Shown: positions 1-7,875, counted from the stretch's first letter. The stretch: 15,454 nt of DNA from Deltaproteobacteria bacterium (GCA_018262315.1 JAGSPS010000035.1:1-15454), one strand, 5' to 3'. Notes: a model not told the origin generated them from the letters alone. Made by a program: numbers and translations.

Positions 1-74
1 TCACGGAACAGCTTCCTGAAATAGGCGACGTCGCTCTCCTCGAGCGAAAAGCTGATCTTGAAGTTCTGCGCCAT
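1..74 (-). CDS. 5' end of a CDS cut by the window edge, unknown (possibly YkvA/DUF1232-like)
   Basis: Only the first 24 codons are present, reading leftwards from an ATG at 74 and starting MAQNFKISFSLEESD. A good ribosome binding site, GGAGG, lies 5 bases before the ATG. The gene is in line with the glutamate-cysteine ligase gene upstream of it, 45 bases away, so it may be its co-transcribed neighbour. The short, charged beginning with a strand-like F-K-I-S-F-S-L followed by an acidic helix resembles the N-terminal lead-in I associate with YkvA/DUF1232-type proteins in delta-proteobacteria. This is a weak recollection and the diagnostic domain is outside the window. The reading frame and start are much better supported than the family. 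Confidence 0.5.
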   Translation of the reverse strand, partial: MAQNFKISFSLEESDVAYFRKLFR

Positions 75-119
75 GGAGCCCTCCGTGCCGCCTCGCCAGG
101 CGGGGCGGTCGGCACTCTA

Positions 120-1472
120 TCAGTACCGCGTGGAATCGATCAAGCGATGTGCTGCACCAGCCCACTCACCCTGCCACCGCTCGAGCACGATCTCACCGGG
201 GCTCTTCCCCCGCTCGAGCACCTCGTCGAGCGGATCGAGCAGGTCGACGGCGCTGGCCGTCGCCGGACCCTGGCGCGCCAGGCCTTCCCGGGCGATGGTC
301 GCGAGCCTGCGAGCCACTTCGCGCATCGGACCGCTCGGCGTCTCGGCGGCGAGCCCTCGTTTCGCCACATCGAGGTGTACGGCGTCGCGCTGTTCGGGAC
401 TCCACCCGGCGAGGGCCGCGGCCGCGGCGCGCGCGTCCTCGTCGTAGAGGATCCCCTGCCACAACGCCGGGACCGCGCCGAGCAACGCGCCGGGCACCGC
501 GTCGGCGCAGCGCACTTCGAGGATGCGCTTGACGCGCACTTCCGGGAACAACGTCGTGAGATGGCGATCCCAGTCGGTGAGCGTGGCGCGCTCACCCTCG
601 TGGCCTTCCTTCCAGAAGCGACGAAAAGTCTTGCCCTGCATCGCGGAGTAGTGACCGTCGCGCACGATGAAGAACATCGGCACGTCGAGCGCCCACTCCG
701 CGTAGCGCGCGTAGCCGAAGCCGGGGTCGAACGCGAAGGGAAGCAGCCCGCTGCGGTCCGGGTCCGTGTGGCGCCAGATCCACGCGCGCCGCGACACGAA
801 TCCGCTCGGGCGCCCGAGGTGGAGGCTCGAGTTCGCGAAGCAGGCCGTGACGATCGGCGTCACCGCCAGCGACGTTCGCAGCGCGGCGACCATGTCGGCT
901 TCGTCCGACCAGTCGAAGCTCACCTGCAGCGAGGCGGTGGCGTGCATCATGTCGAGCGCCAGTTCGCCGCGGGTCGGCAGGTAGTTGCGCATGATCCGAT
1001 AGCGCTCGCGCGGAATCTGGGTCAGTTCCTTGGTCGGATGGAACGGATGCGCCCCGAGTCCGAGTAGCGCGATGCCCAGCGGCTCGGCGAGACGTCGCAT
1101 CAGCACGAGGTGCTCGTAGATCTCGCTGACCGCCGCAGACAAATCGGTGTGGGGGCTGCCGTTCTGCTCGACCTGCCCGCCCGGCTCGAGCGACACGCTG
1201 GCGGGACCGTCGAGACCCAGCACGCGGCCGTCCTCGGTGATCGCCTCGAAACCGGGCTGCTCGGCGAGGCTTCGCAGCAGCGCCTCGATGCCCTGCGGTC
1301 CGTCGTAGGGCACCGGCTCGAACGAGCCGAGCCGCAGGGCGAGCTTCTCGTGCTCGATGCCGATGCGGAACCGCCCGCGCGGTTTCTCGCCGGCGCGGAA
1401 GTAGTCGGTGAGGTCGTCGCGCGACTCGATCGGCCGCTCGAGTTCGGCCGAAGCCTGGCGATCGAGCGTCAC
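120..1472 (-). CDS. gshA: Glutamate-cysteine ligase, plant/proteobacterial (GCS2) type
   Basis: This enzyme joins L-glutamate and L-cysteine with ATP to make gamma-glutamylcysteine, the first step of glutathione synthesis in the cytoplasm. The protein (450 aa) matches the usual length of the bacterial relatives of plant GSH1. The family signature G-I-E-H-E-K lies at residues 38-43, where the glutamates serve Mg-ATP binding. Further conserved blocks are SLEPGGQVEQ, the GAHPF stretch, MHATASLQVSFDW and FANSSLHLG. I chose the GTG at 1472 because GAGGTG sits 6 bases before it and it starts 10 bases after the preceding stop. The frame stays open to 1595, but that would overlap the upstream gene. 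It sits in a minus-strand series behind a small unknown gene. No gshB is in the window, so whether glutathione itself is made cannot be seen here. Confidence 0.92.
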   Translation of the reverse strand: MTLDRQASAELERPIESRDDLTDYFRAGEKPRGRFRIGIEHEKLALRLGSFEPVPYDGPQGIEALLRSLAEQPGFEAITEDGRVLGLDGPASVSLEPGGQVEQNGSPHTDLSAAVSEIYEHLVLMRRLAEPLGIALLGLGAHPFHPTKELTQIPRERYRIMRNYLPTRGELALDMMHATASLQVSFDWSDEADMVAALRTSLAVTPIVTACFANSSLHLGRPSGFVSRRAWIWRHTDPDRSGLLPFAFDPGFGYARYAEWALDVPMFFIVRDGHYSAMQGKTFRRFWKEGHEGERATLTDWDRHLTTLFPEVRVKRILEVRCADAVPGALLGAVPALWQGILYDEDARAAAAALAGWSPEQRDAVHLDVAKRGLAAETPSGPMREVARRLATIAREGLARQGPATASAVDLLDPLDEVLERGKSPGEIVLERWQGEWAGAAHRLIDSTRY

Positions 1473-1482
1473 GGGGCGCACC

Positions 1483-1932
1483 TCACGGCGTCGTGGCCTC
1501 TTCGACGAAGCGCAGCAGGAAATCGCCGAGCGACCGCTCGATCTCGTCGCGCGCGTCCCAGGGGAAGGTGTGGCACGGGCCCTCGGTCTTGCCACTGCGA
1601 AACGGGCCGACCAGGGTGACTTCGCCGCGCGACTTCACCGTCACCACACCGGCGTGCCGGCCGCGGCGCACCTCGAACGCGATCGCCCGCACGTGCTTGT
1701 CGTCGAGGCGCACGGGCGTCACCTCGATGCGCAGGTGCGGGGCGCCGGCGTCGGCGGCGGCGGTGTGGAAGGTCTCGATCCCGTCGATTACGAGCGCTCG
1801 CAGCGCTTCGCAGCGCTTCTGCGCGTCCTCCAGTGCAGCGCGGTGAGTGGCTTCGCGTGCACCCAGCAGGCCGCCGGCGGCGGAGAGACGCGTGCGCAGG
1901 TCGGCTTCGGGCGGGGGGGCGCCGTCTTGCAT
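1483..1932 (-). CDS. Small conserved-looking protein of unknown function
   Basis: I do not recognise this 149-aa protein. The first roughly 60 residues are predicted helical and charged (a likely short coiled coil, with A-L-E-D-A-Q-K-R-C-E-A-L-R). The remainder is strand-rich with a motif V-T-L-V-G-P-F-R-S-G-K-T-E-G, ending in an amphipathic helix. The G-P-F-R-S-G-K-T run looks superficially like a P-loop but lacks the G-x-x-x-x-G-K-T spacing. There is no signal peptide or membrane segment, so it is probably cytoplasmic. The ATG at 1932 is preceded by GAGG at 8 bases. A TTG at 1980 in the same frame has no ribosome binding site. The gene ends 10 bases before the gshA start, so the two are almost certainly co-transcribed, though this alone does not imply a glutathione role. 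Confidence 0.7.
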   Translation of the reverse strand: MQDGAPPPEADLRTRLSAAGGLLGAREATHRAALEDAQKRCEALRALVIDGIETFHTAAADAGAPHLRIEVTPVRLDDKHVRAIAFEVRRGRHAGVVTVKSRGEVTLVGPFRSGKTEGPCHTFPWDARDEIERSLGDFLLRFVEEATTP

Positions 1933-2028
1933 GGCGGCATCCTCGCACAGGCGGATCGAGGCGGGTAGAGAGGCGGGCAACGCGACGGGACCGTCGAACG
2001 GGAGGTCGGCCGACGCGGAGTGGGGCGG
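1933..2028. other. Intergenic gap, no feature seen
   Basis: These 96 bases separate the M23-type gene from the small unknown gene on the same strand. Apart from the ribosome binding site of the downstream gene, I see no terminator hairpin, promoter or repeat in it. Confidence 0.5.
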
Positions 2029-3450
2029 CTACATCGCCTCGTCGGTGGCGATGATCGGCGCCGGACCGAGTTCAGAGATGCGTCGATCGCGCGTGGTCTT
2101 GAAAGCCGCCCACTGGCTCTTCGGGATGCGCTCGACGGTGGATGCGATGCGCGCACGCGCCGGGTCGACGTACTCGCCGTCCTTGGTCACGCGGAAGCAG
2201 ACGTGCGGGCCCGTTGAGAGACCGCTGGACCCGACGAATCCGATCACCTGCTTCTGACGGACCGCCTGGCCGACGCTCAAGCCGGTCGCGTAGCGCGACA
2301 TGTGCGCGTAATAGGACTCGTAACCGTTGGCGTGCTTGACCTTCACCAGGCGCCCGTAGCCGCTCATCCAGCCCGCGTAGCTGACGACGCCGTTCGCGAC
2401 CGCCCAGATCGGCGTGCCGACCGGCGCCGCGTAGTCGATGCCCGGGTGCGGTCGCACCCTGCGCAGAATCGGATGGAAGCGGGCGCGGGTGAACTCCGAG
2501 GTGATGCGGCTGAAATTGAGCGGGGCGGCGAGGAACTGCCCCTGCACCGAGGTGCCGTCGGGGCGGTAGTAGCCACCGCGACCCGGCTCGGTCTCGTAGT
2601 AGATCGCCTGGAGTTCGCCGCCGCCGCCGTGATAGCGGGCGGCCAGGATGCGCCCGGGACCCAGGTTGCGTTCACGCCCCTTGCCCTGCGGAGCAAAGGT
2701 GCGCTCGTAGAGGATGCGGAACTGGTCGCCCTGCTGGATGCCGCGGGAGAAGTCGAGATCCCAGGCGAAGATCCCGGCGTACTCGTTGGCGAGGCGAGAG
2801 TTCTCGGCGCCGCCGAGATCTTCGATGGCGTCGTGCAGGCTCGTCGTCACGATGCCGGCGATCTTCTTCTGCTCGCGGCGCACGTCGAACTCTTCGCGCC
2901 ATGCGTTCCAGCCCTTGCCGTCGTTCTCCAGCCAGTAGTGCTCTGTCTTCGAGACGGTGTAGTGGAAGGAGAGCAGAGCACCCTTCTGATTCATCGTGAT
3001 GCGGTAGCGGTGACCGGCCTTGGCGCGCCGGAAGTCGTACTTGCCCGCCATCTCGCGCTGAATCTGGGAGATCGCCCCCTTCGAGAGACCGTCGCGGGCG
3101 AGTGACTTCGCGAGTGTGTCACCGCGCTTGATCTGCCCCTCGACCACGCGCTGGGCCGGCGAAGCGAGGGCGGCGGCCAGCAGGGTCGGCGGCGACGCAA
3201 CACGGGAGGAGTCCGGATTGGTAGCGAACGAGAGAGCCAGGCTGGTCGATGCCGACGCGGCGAGGGCGCCTCCGGATAGGCTCGCGACGGTCGTGCCCTG
3301 GCCGGCGATAGCTGGTGAAACGAAGAGAGCTGCGACGGTCACCGAGAAGGTGACGATACCGGCGGCGAAAGCCGTCGCCTGAACGCACAATCCGCCTCGC
3401 GTGGCACGCACGGCGGTGCGCTGTCGGTCGGCTTCGCCGGCTCTCCTCAA
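2029..3450 (-). CDS. M23-family (LytM/MepM-like) envelope peptidase with HxC in place of HxH
   Basis: This is a 473-aa exported protein of the M23 family, whose members cut peptide bridges of peptidoglycan. Residues 21-49 form one hydrophobic signal or anchor segment ending S-P-A-I-A-G. Residues about 101-155 look like the LysM/OapA-like lead-in of MepM-type enzymes (E-G-Q-I-K-R-G-D-T-L). The peptidase domain spans about 305-430. H335 and D339 form the HxxxD zinc pair (HPGIDY) and H383 is in YYAHM. The last motif reads G-P-H-V-C-F (H416, C418) where active enzymes normally have H-x-H. Cysteine can bind zinc, so activity is uncertain rather than excluded. The TTG start at 3450 is supported by AGGAGG 7 bases upstream and by the placement of the signal segment. 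It is transcribed away from the M20-type lipoprotein gene and may share its control region. Confidence 0.88.
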   Translation of the reverse strand: MRRAGEADRQRTAVRATRGGLCVQATAFAAGIVTFSVTVAALFVSPAIAGQGTTVASLSGGALAASASTSLALSFATNPDSSRVASPPTLLAAALASPAQRVVEGQIKRGDTLAKSLARDGLSKGAISQIQREMAGKYDFRRAKAGHRYRITMNQKGALLSFHYTVSKTEHYWLENDGKGWNAWREEFDVRREQKKIAGIVTTSLHDAIEDLGGAENSRLANEYAGIFAWDLDFSRGIQQGDQFRILYERTFAPQGKGRERNLGPGRILAARYHGGGGELQAIYYETEPGRGGYYRPDGTSVQGQFLAAPLNFSRITSEFTRARFHPILRRVRPHPGIDYAAPVGTPIWAVANGVVSYAGWMSGYGRLVKVKHANGYESYYAHMSRYATGLSVGQAVRQKQVIGFVGSSGLSTGPHVCFRVTKDGEYVDPARARIASTVERIPKSQWAAFKTTRDRRISELGPAPIIATDEAM

Positions 3451-3457
3451 ACGGTCC

Positions 3458-3463
3458 CCTCCT
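3458..3463 (-). promoter_or_regulatory. Ribosome binding site that supports a TTG start
   Basis: The minus strand reads AGGAGG here, 7 bases before the TTG at 3450. No ATG or GTG with a comparable site lies in the first 20 codons, so this site decides the start of the M23-type gene. Confidence 0.75.
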
Positions 3464-3505
3464 GCCCCCGTGCGACGGGCGCTACGGTTAGCGCATCGGC
3501 AAAGG

Positions 3506-3540
3506 CCCGATCCAACTGTAAGTGACAGTTCGTAATCGGG
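3506..3540. repeat. Nested inverted repeat centred in the divergent intergenic region
   Basis: The outer arms are CCCGAT (3506-3511) and ATCGGG (3535-3540). The inner arms are AACTGT (3514-3519) and ACAGTT (3525-3530) around AAGTG. All arm bases pair. In RNA the outer stem could gain two G-U pairs and one A-U pair. The centre (about 3522) lies almost midway between the two start codons at 3450 and 3589. This fits an operator shared by the two divergent genes, or a hairpin in a leader transcript. It is followed by only three T residues on either strand, so it is not a convincing terminator. Confidence 0.6.
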
Positions 3541-3575
3541 TTTCCGTCACGTGGCTCGTTCGAGAGAGCAGTTGC

Positions 3576-3582
3576 GGAGGAG
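3576..3582 (+). promoter_or_regulatory. Ribosome binding site pointing to an ATC start
   Basis: GGAGGAG lies 6 bases before the ATC at 3589, which begins the in-frame lipoprotein signal sequence of the M20-type gene. No such site precedes the first in-frame ATG at 3697. Confidence 0.55.
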
Positions 3583-3588
3583 CTGCCC

Positions 3589-5055
3589 ATCATCGGACCC
3601 ACGCGGATCCACAGGCGCGCCGCAATCCTTCGGAAACTCACGATCGTTCTGGCGCTCGCTGCCGGCGCCCGAGCACTTGCCGGTTGCGCGTTCTCGATGC
3701 CGAGCCGCGCGCTCCCCGATCTCGACGAGAACCTCGGCGGCGCCGCCAGCCAGCTCCTCTCGCAGACCATCCAGATCAACACCGTGAACCCGCCCGGGAA
3801 CGAGCGACCCCTCGCGGAGTTGCTCGTGGCGGCCGCGCGGCGCGAGGGCCTCGAGGCGAACGTGATCGAGACGCCCTCGCAGGGCTCGAAGCGCGGTCGC
3901 GCCGCCGCGTGGGCCCGACTGCCCGGCACCGGCAAGCGTCCGCCTGTGGTGCTGCTGTCCCATCTCGACGTGGTTCCGGCGGAGCCCAGCGGCTGGGCGG
4001 TCGATCCGTTCGGAGGGCTCGTCGCGGGGGGCTACGTGGTCGGTCGCGGCGCGCTCGACGCCAAGGGTCTGGCAGTCACGCACCTGCTCGCGATGGCGGC
4101 GCTCGCGCGCCGCGACACCAGGTTGTCGCGCGACGTGATCTTCCTCTCCACGCCCGACGAGGAAACCGGCGGTCGCAACGGCGCGGGCTTCATCACGCAG
4201 CGCCACAAGGATCTCCTGCGCGGCGCCGAGTTCCTGTTCACCGAAGGGGGCGGAATCCTGCTGGGCGGCGATGATGCACCGAACGTATGGGGCGTCGCCG
4301 TGGCGGAGAAAGTGCCCTGCTGGACGCGTCTCACCGCCAGGGGCACGGCGGGGCACGCTTCGACGGGGGGACTCCACGGTCCAGTGCCGCGCCTCGTCGC
4401 CGCACTCGAACGCCTGCGACGCATGCAGACCGAAGTGCGCGTCGTTCCCGAAGTGGCGCAGATGTTCCGCAAGCTCGCGCCGCTCGCGGAATCCGAGAAT
4501 CGCGCCGGTCTCGCCAACCTCGGCGACACGCTCGCGAGCGACCCCGAGTTCGAACGCCGATTCCTGGCGGACGACGCGCGCGCCGCGTTGGTGCGCAACA
4601 CGGTCGCGGTGACGGTGCTGAAGGCAGGTTCGTCGCCCAACGTCGTTCCCGAGGAAGCAGTCGCCGAGCTGGACGTGCGCCTGCTGCCCGACGAACGCTG
4701 CGACGAGTTCCTCGAGCAACTGCGCGACGTCGTATCAGACCCGAGCATCCGCATCGAACCGATCCTCGCGTTCGAAAATCGCAGCTCACCGTCCGACACT
4801 GAACTCTTTCGCGCCGTCGAGCGCGTCGCGAGCGAGATCGACCCGGGCGCCGTGGTAGTGCCGCGTGTGATCGCCGGCTTCACCGACGCCCACTACTTTC
4901 GCGAACTCGGGATCGTCTCGTACGGCTTCGTGCCGCGCTGGCTCCCGCCGAGCGAAACCCGCGGCATCCACGGTCCCAACGAGCGCGTCTCGATCGAAAA
5001 CCTGGAGCGCGGCATCGAAGCCACCGTGAAGATCCTCGAGGCGATCGGGCGGTAG
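3589..5055 (+). CDS. M20/M25/M40-family metallopeptidase, probable lipoprotein
   Basis: This is a two-zinc hydrolase of the M20 family (carboxypeptidase, aminoacylase and deacetylase relatives); the substrate cannot be told. Numbering from the first ATG (3697), H89 and D91 sit in SHLDVVP, D121 in GRGALDAKG, E155-E156 in TPDEETGG, E183 in TEGGG, H220 in the lid-domain G-T-A-G-H motif, and H425 near the end in IHGPNE, so the metal and catalytic set looks complete. The frame remains open upstream of that ATG and encodes a basic stretch, a hydrophobic run and a lipobox L-A-G-C, with Cys at codon 33 from 3589. That section has no ATG, GTG or TTG, but ATC at 3589 has GGAGGAG 6 bases before it. I therefore extend the gene to 3589 (488 aa). 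If wrong, the gene starts at 3697 with 452 aa and no export signal. It converges on the aminotransferase gene with a 10-bp gap. Confidence 0.85.
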   Translation: MIGPTRIHRRAAILRKLTIVLALAAGARALAGCAFSMPSRALPDLDENLGGAASQLLSQTIQINTVNPPGNERPLAELLVAAARREGLEANVIETPSQGSKRGRAAAWARLPGTGKRPPVVLLSHLDVVPAEPSGWAVDPFGGLVAGGYVVGRGALDAKGLAVTHLLAMAALARRDTRLSRDVIFLSTPDEETGGRNGAGFITQRHKDLLRGAEFLFTEGGGILLGGDDAPNVWGVAVAEKVPCWTRLTARGTAGHASTGGLHGPVPRLVAALERLRRMQTEVRVVPEVAQMFRKLAPLAESENRAGLANLGDTLASDPEFERRFLADDARAALVRNTVAVTVLKAGSSPNVVPEEAVAELDVRLLPDERCDEFLEQLRDVVSDPSIRIEPILAFENRSSPSDTELFRAVERVASEIDPGAVVVPRVIAGFTDAHYFRELGIVSYGFVPRWLPPSETRGIHGPNERVSIENLERGIEATVKILEAIGR

Positions 5056-5065
5056 GAAGAGAGGT

Positions 5066-6388
5066 TCAGCGGAGCTCGGTGATCGCGGTGTGCAGCGTCT
5101 CGAAGAGCGGCTCGATCTGGTCGAGTTCGAGGCAGGAGAACGCGACTCGGATGTCGGTGGGGCTCGTCGCGATGAGGCCTACCTGGTGCCGATCGAGGAG
5201 GTGCACGCGCAGCTTCTCGGCGTCGACGCCCTTCACCTTCACGCACATGAAGTAGCCGCTGTTGAAGGGATAGGGGTCGAAGGTCGCTCGGAACTTCGGC
5301 CGGTTCACCACTTCATGGACCTTCGCCGCGCGCGCGCGCAGTATCTCGGCCTTCTCCTTCCGCTCGGCGGCGATCGACGACGCGTCGAGCGCCTTCTCGA
5401 CCAGCGTCTGCGACAGCATCGGGCTGTTCGAGAGCGCGCCGCGGATCGCGCCGCGCGCCTTGGCGTCGAGCACTTCACACACGACCTCGGCGCTCGCGGG
5501 ATCGCCGGGGCCGAACGTCATGAAGCCGCAGCGCAGACCCCATGCGAAGAGTTCCTTGGTGGCGCCGTCGAGCTTCACCGCGAGCAGGTTCGGATGACGA
5601 CCGGTGAGCAGGCCGAACAAGGACTCGGTCATCGACCCGGCGCCGAGTTGGTAGAAGAGCCCGAAGTACGCATCGTCGGTGAGCACGACGACCTTCGTAC
5701 CGGTCGCCGCTTGCGCGACGAGCGCATCGGCGATCGCGCGACCTTCGGTGGGCGTCGGCATGTAGCCGGTCGGGTTGTTCGGGAAGTTCAGCAGCACGAT
5801 GAGCTTGTCACGCCCCTTCGCATTCTCGGCGAGCGCGCTGGCAAACGCTTCGGTGTTGAAGCCGTCGCCTGCGTAGAACGGGAACGTCACGATCTCGGCG
5901 CCGAGTCGCACTTCGTAGGTGAGCCGGTAGTTCCCCCAGAGCTGATCCGGCAGCAGGATGCGATCGCCTTCGGCGACGAAGAGGTCGCCCGCGAGCGCGA
6001 GTCCGTGCGTGAGCGCGCTGGTGGTGATCGGCATCCCGAACGCCTTGCCGTGCAGCGACGGGTTCTCCGCGACGATCTTCTCGCGCCAGCGCTCGCGCAG
6101 CGTCTGGCGTCCCGCCGGTGGTGCGTAGTTGTAGGCGTCGTTCGGCGAGATTTCGACGAGATGGCGGTGCATCGACGGCAGATACATCGGACCACCCTTT
6201 TCGGTGGCGATGCCAATCGTGGCGTTGAAGCGTTTGGCCTTCTGCTTCGCTTCCGCCGACTGCGAGAGGATGCCCTTCGGAAAGTAGAGTCGGCGACCGA
6301 GCGGCGAGAGCATTGCCAGCACGGCGGGCGACGCTGTCTCGAGTCGATCGTTCAGTTGCTGGGCGAGGGGATTGGTCTTGAAGGCCAC
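5066..6388 (-). CDS. PLP-dependent class I/II aminotransferase
   Basis: This is a fold-type I aminotransferase of 440 aa, moving an amino group between an amino acid and a 2-oxo acid in the cytoplasm. N-F-P-N-N-P-T-G-Y at 201-209 is the cofactor-binding motif. D239 and Y241 (T-D-D-A-Y) hold the pyridine ring. K278 in D-G-A-T-K-E-L is the likely Schiff-base lysine. R414 in D-I-R-V-A-F is the likely carboxylate-binding arginine. The N-terminal third, with G-G-P-M-Y-L-P-S-M, belongs to a subgroup whose substrate I cannot name. The GTG at 6388 is chosen because AGGAG lies 7 bases before it. The frame is open to 6736, but that part overlaps the GNAT gene. It is the last gene of the minus-strand cluster, 37 bases after the acetyltransferase. 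Confidence 0.9.
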   Translation of the reverse strand: MAFKTNPLAQQLNDRLETASPAVLAMLSPLGRRLYFPKGILSQSAEAKQKAKRFNATIGIATEKGGPMYLPSMHRHLVEISPNDAYNYAPPAGRQTLRERWREKIVAENPSLHGKAFGMPITTSALTHGLALAGDLFVAEGDRILLPDQLWGNYRLTYEVRLGAEIVTFPFYAGDGFNTEAFASALAENAKGRDKLIVLLNFPNNPTGYMPTPTEGRAIADALVAQAATGTKVVVLTDDAYFGLFYQLGAGSMTESLFGLLTGRHPNLLAVKLDGATKELFAWGLRCGFMTFGPGDPASAEVVCEVLDAKARGAIRGALSNSPMLSQTLVEKALDASSIAAERKEKAEILRARAAKVHEVVNRPKFRATFDPYPFNSGYFMCVKVKGVDAEKLRVHLLDRHQVGLIATSPTDIRVAFSCLELDQIEPLFETLHTAITELR

Positions 6389-6425
6389 GACTCGACTCCT
6401 CGATCTTGTCGGAACGGCGAGGAAA

Positions 6426-6899
6426 CTACAGCCGGCGATCGAGCACGTCCACGAAGGCGCCGAAGCCGAGGCGCCGCCAAAACGCCTGCCCCGCTTCGTT
6501 GCGCGCCGCGACCCGCACTTCCACCCGCACCACGCCGCGACTGCGAGACCAAGCGAGCGCTGCGTCCACGAGCGCGCGACCGATGCCGCGCCGGCGCGCG
6601 GCCGGCTCGACGACGAGTTCGGTGATCTCGGCCCGGCACGACTCGCGCGCGAGCGCCGGGCTGCGCTCGACGTGCGCGGCGCAGAATCCCGCAACGCGCC
6701 CATCGGCGTCGGCGACGAACAGCGCCGTGTCGGCATCCCCGAATGCCCGGCGGAGCTCGGCTTCGAGCGCTGCCGGCGCGCCCGCGCGCAACGCGAAGAC
6801 CGGATCGAGCGCGGCGTGGCTCTCGAGCAGCGCGGCCCAGTGCGAGGCGAGCGCCGGCAGGTCCGAGCGCTGCGCGGGTCGAACTGGGTTCGGTGTCAC
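6426..6899 (-). CDS. GNAT-family N-acetyltransferase
   Basis: This 157-aa protein has the GNAT fold of enzymes that move an acetyl group from acetyl-CoA to an amine. The acetyl-CoA pyrophosphate loop R-R-G-I-G-R lies at about 103-108, after the strand E-I-T-E-L-V-V-E. The C-terminal A-R-N-E-A-G-Q-A-F-W-R-R-L-G-F is the typical last helix and strand. The substrate cannot be predicted. The GTG at 6899 overlaps the stop of the upstream gene by four bases (GTGA), a classic translational coupling arrangement that fixes the start. The protein is the usual single-domain GNAT length. Confidence 0.88.
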   Translation of the reverse strand: MTPNPVRPAQRSDLPALASHWAALLESHAALDPVFALRAGAPAALEAELRRAFGDADTALFVADADGRVAGFCAAHVERSPALARESCRAEITELVVEPAARRRGIGRALVDAALAWSRSRGVVRVEVRVAARNEAGQAFWRRLGFGAFVDVLDRRL

Positions 6900-7873
6900 G
6901 GACCGATCTCGCCCCGCGAGATCATCGCTTGCACGTCCTCGATGCTCTTGCCCTGGTCGAAGAGAGCGCGCTCGATCTTGCCCGTGATGCGCTCGATCTG
7001 CGACGACACGGCCGACGGGTCGTTGCCGTTGGCCTTGACCGCGTCCTCGACGGCCTTGTGGATCGCCGCGCGCGCCTGCTCGCGATCCGCTCCCTTGGCG
7101 GCGCTCGGCAACTGCACCTGGCCGCCCATCATCGCGGCGACCTCTTCCGGAGTGACGTAGCCCGCTTCGACGGCTCGCTTCATCAGTCCCTGACGCTGGC
7201 GATCTTCGAGGGAGTCGGTGCCAGCGCGCCCCACTTCCCCGGACCGGATCATCCGAAAGCGACCGGTGCGCGCGCCGTCGCGATCGAAGCTGCCGACCAG
7301 CTCCTCGCCGCCGTCGCGCACCGCTTCGGTGCGGTACTGGGTACGGCCCTCCATGCTCTCGGTGCTCGCCGATCCCATCGAGTCTTCGCGCGTGAAGACG
7401 GGCGCTTCGGGCAATCCGCTGATCGACCAGTTCTCGCTGTACGTGATCACCAGCGCCGAGTCGGCACCCGCTCCGTCGCCGGATTCCCAACCCGATCCGC
7501 CCCCGCTGGCGCGGAGCTTCTTGGTCTTCTCGCCTCGCGAGTTGGCGGCAAGGCCGTCCTTGATGTCGGCGAGTTGCTCGGCGTTCGGCTCCCAGGCCGC
7601 GATGACGCGCGCGGCGCGATTGCCCGACAAGCTCTCGAAGCGCCCGCTCTCGTCGCGCAGCGACACGATCGGCCAATCGGTCCATTCGAGGCGGTCACCG
7701 GTCTGATGGAAGCGCCACACGCGATCTTCCCAGCGCCATGCCTCGGGCTTGTTCGTCGCCTTGTCCTGGTAGTGCACGAGCACGTACCAATAGCCCTCGA
7801 GATCGACGGCCCGCGCGATCCCGGGCACCCCCAACACGACCAGAACCGCGAACCCGAGCACGACACGCCGCAT
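6896..7873 (-). CDS. Secreted or periplasmic protein of unknown function
   Basis: This 325-aa protein starts with a clear signal peptide (residues 1-22, basic M-R-R, hydrophobic core, cleavage likely after A-R-A). The mature part opens with a tryptophan/tyrosine-rich, strand-forming region (D-L-E-G-Y-W-Y-V-L-V-H-Y, W-R-W-E-D-R-V-W-R-F, L-E-W-T-D-W-P-I-V) that could be a beta-barrel or sandwich. A glycine/serine-rich section follows around residues 120-140, and then a helical C-terminal third rich in A, E and K with no membrane segment. I see no catalytic motif and do not recognise the family. The ATG at 7873 has GGAGGA 7 bases upstream. It begins 2 bases after the stop of the thyX-like gene and overlaps the GNAT gene by four bases, so all three are surely co-transcribed. 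Confidence 0.8.
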   Translation of the reverse strand: MRRVVLGFAVLVVLGVPGIARAVDLEGYWYVLVHYQDKATNKPEAWRWEDRVWRFHQTGDRLEWTDWPIVSLRDESGRFESLSGNRAARVIAAWEPNAEQLADIKDGLAANSRGEKTKKLRASGGGSGWESGDGAGADSALVITYSENWSISGLPEAPVFTREDSMGSASTESMEGRTQYRTEAVRDGGEELVGSFDRDGARTGRFRMIRSGEVGRAGTDSLEDRQRQGLMKRAVEAGYVTPEEVAAMMGGQVQLPSAAKGADREQARAAIHKAVEDAVKANGNDPSAVSSQIERITGKIERALFDQGKSIEDVQAMISRGEIGP

Positions 7874-7875
7874 CG

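Noticed and set aside
1560..1600. TGGCACG near 1570 as a sigma-54 promoter
   Set aside because: The TTGC that follows is far beyond the required ten-base spacing and the site is inside a coding region.
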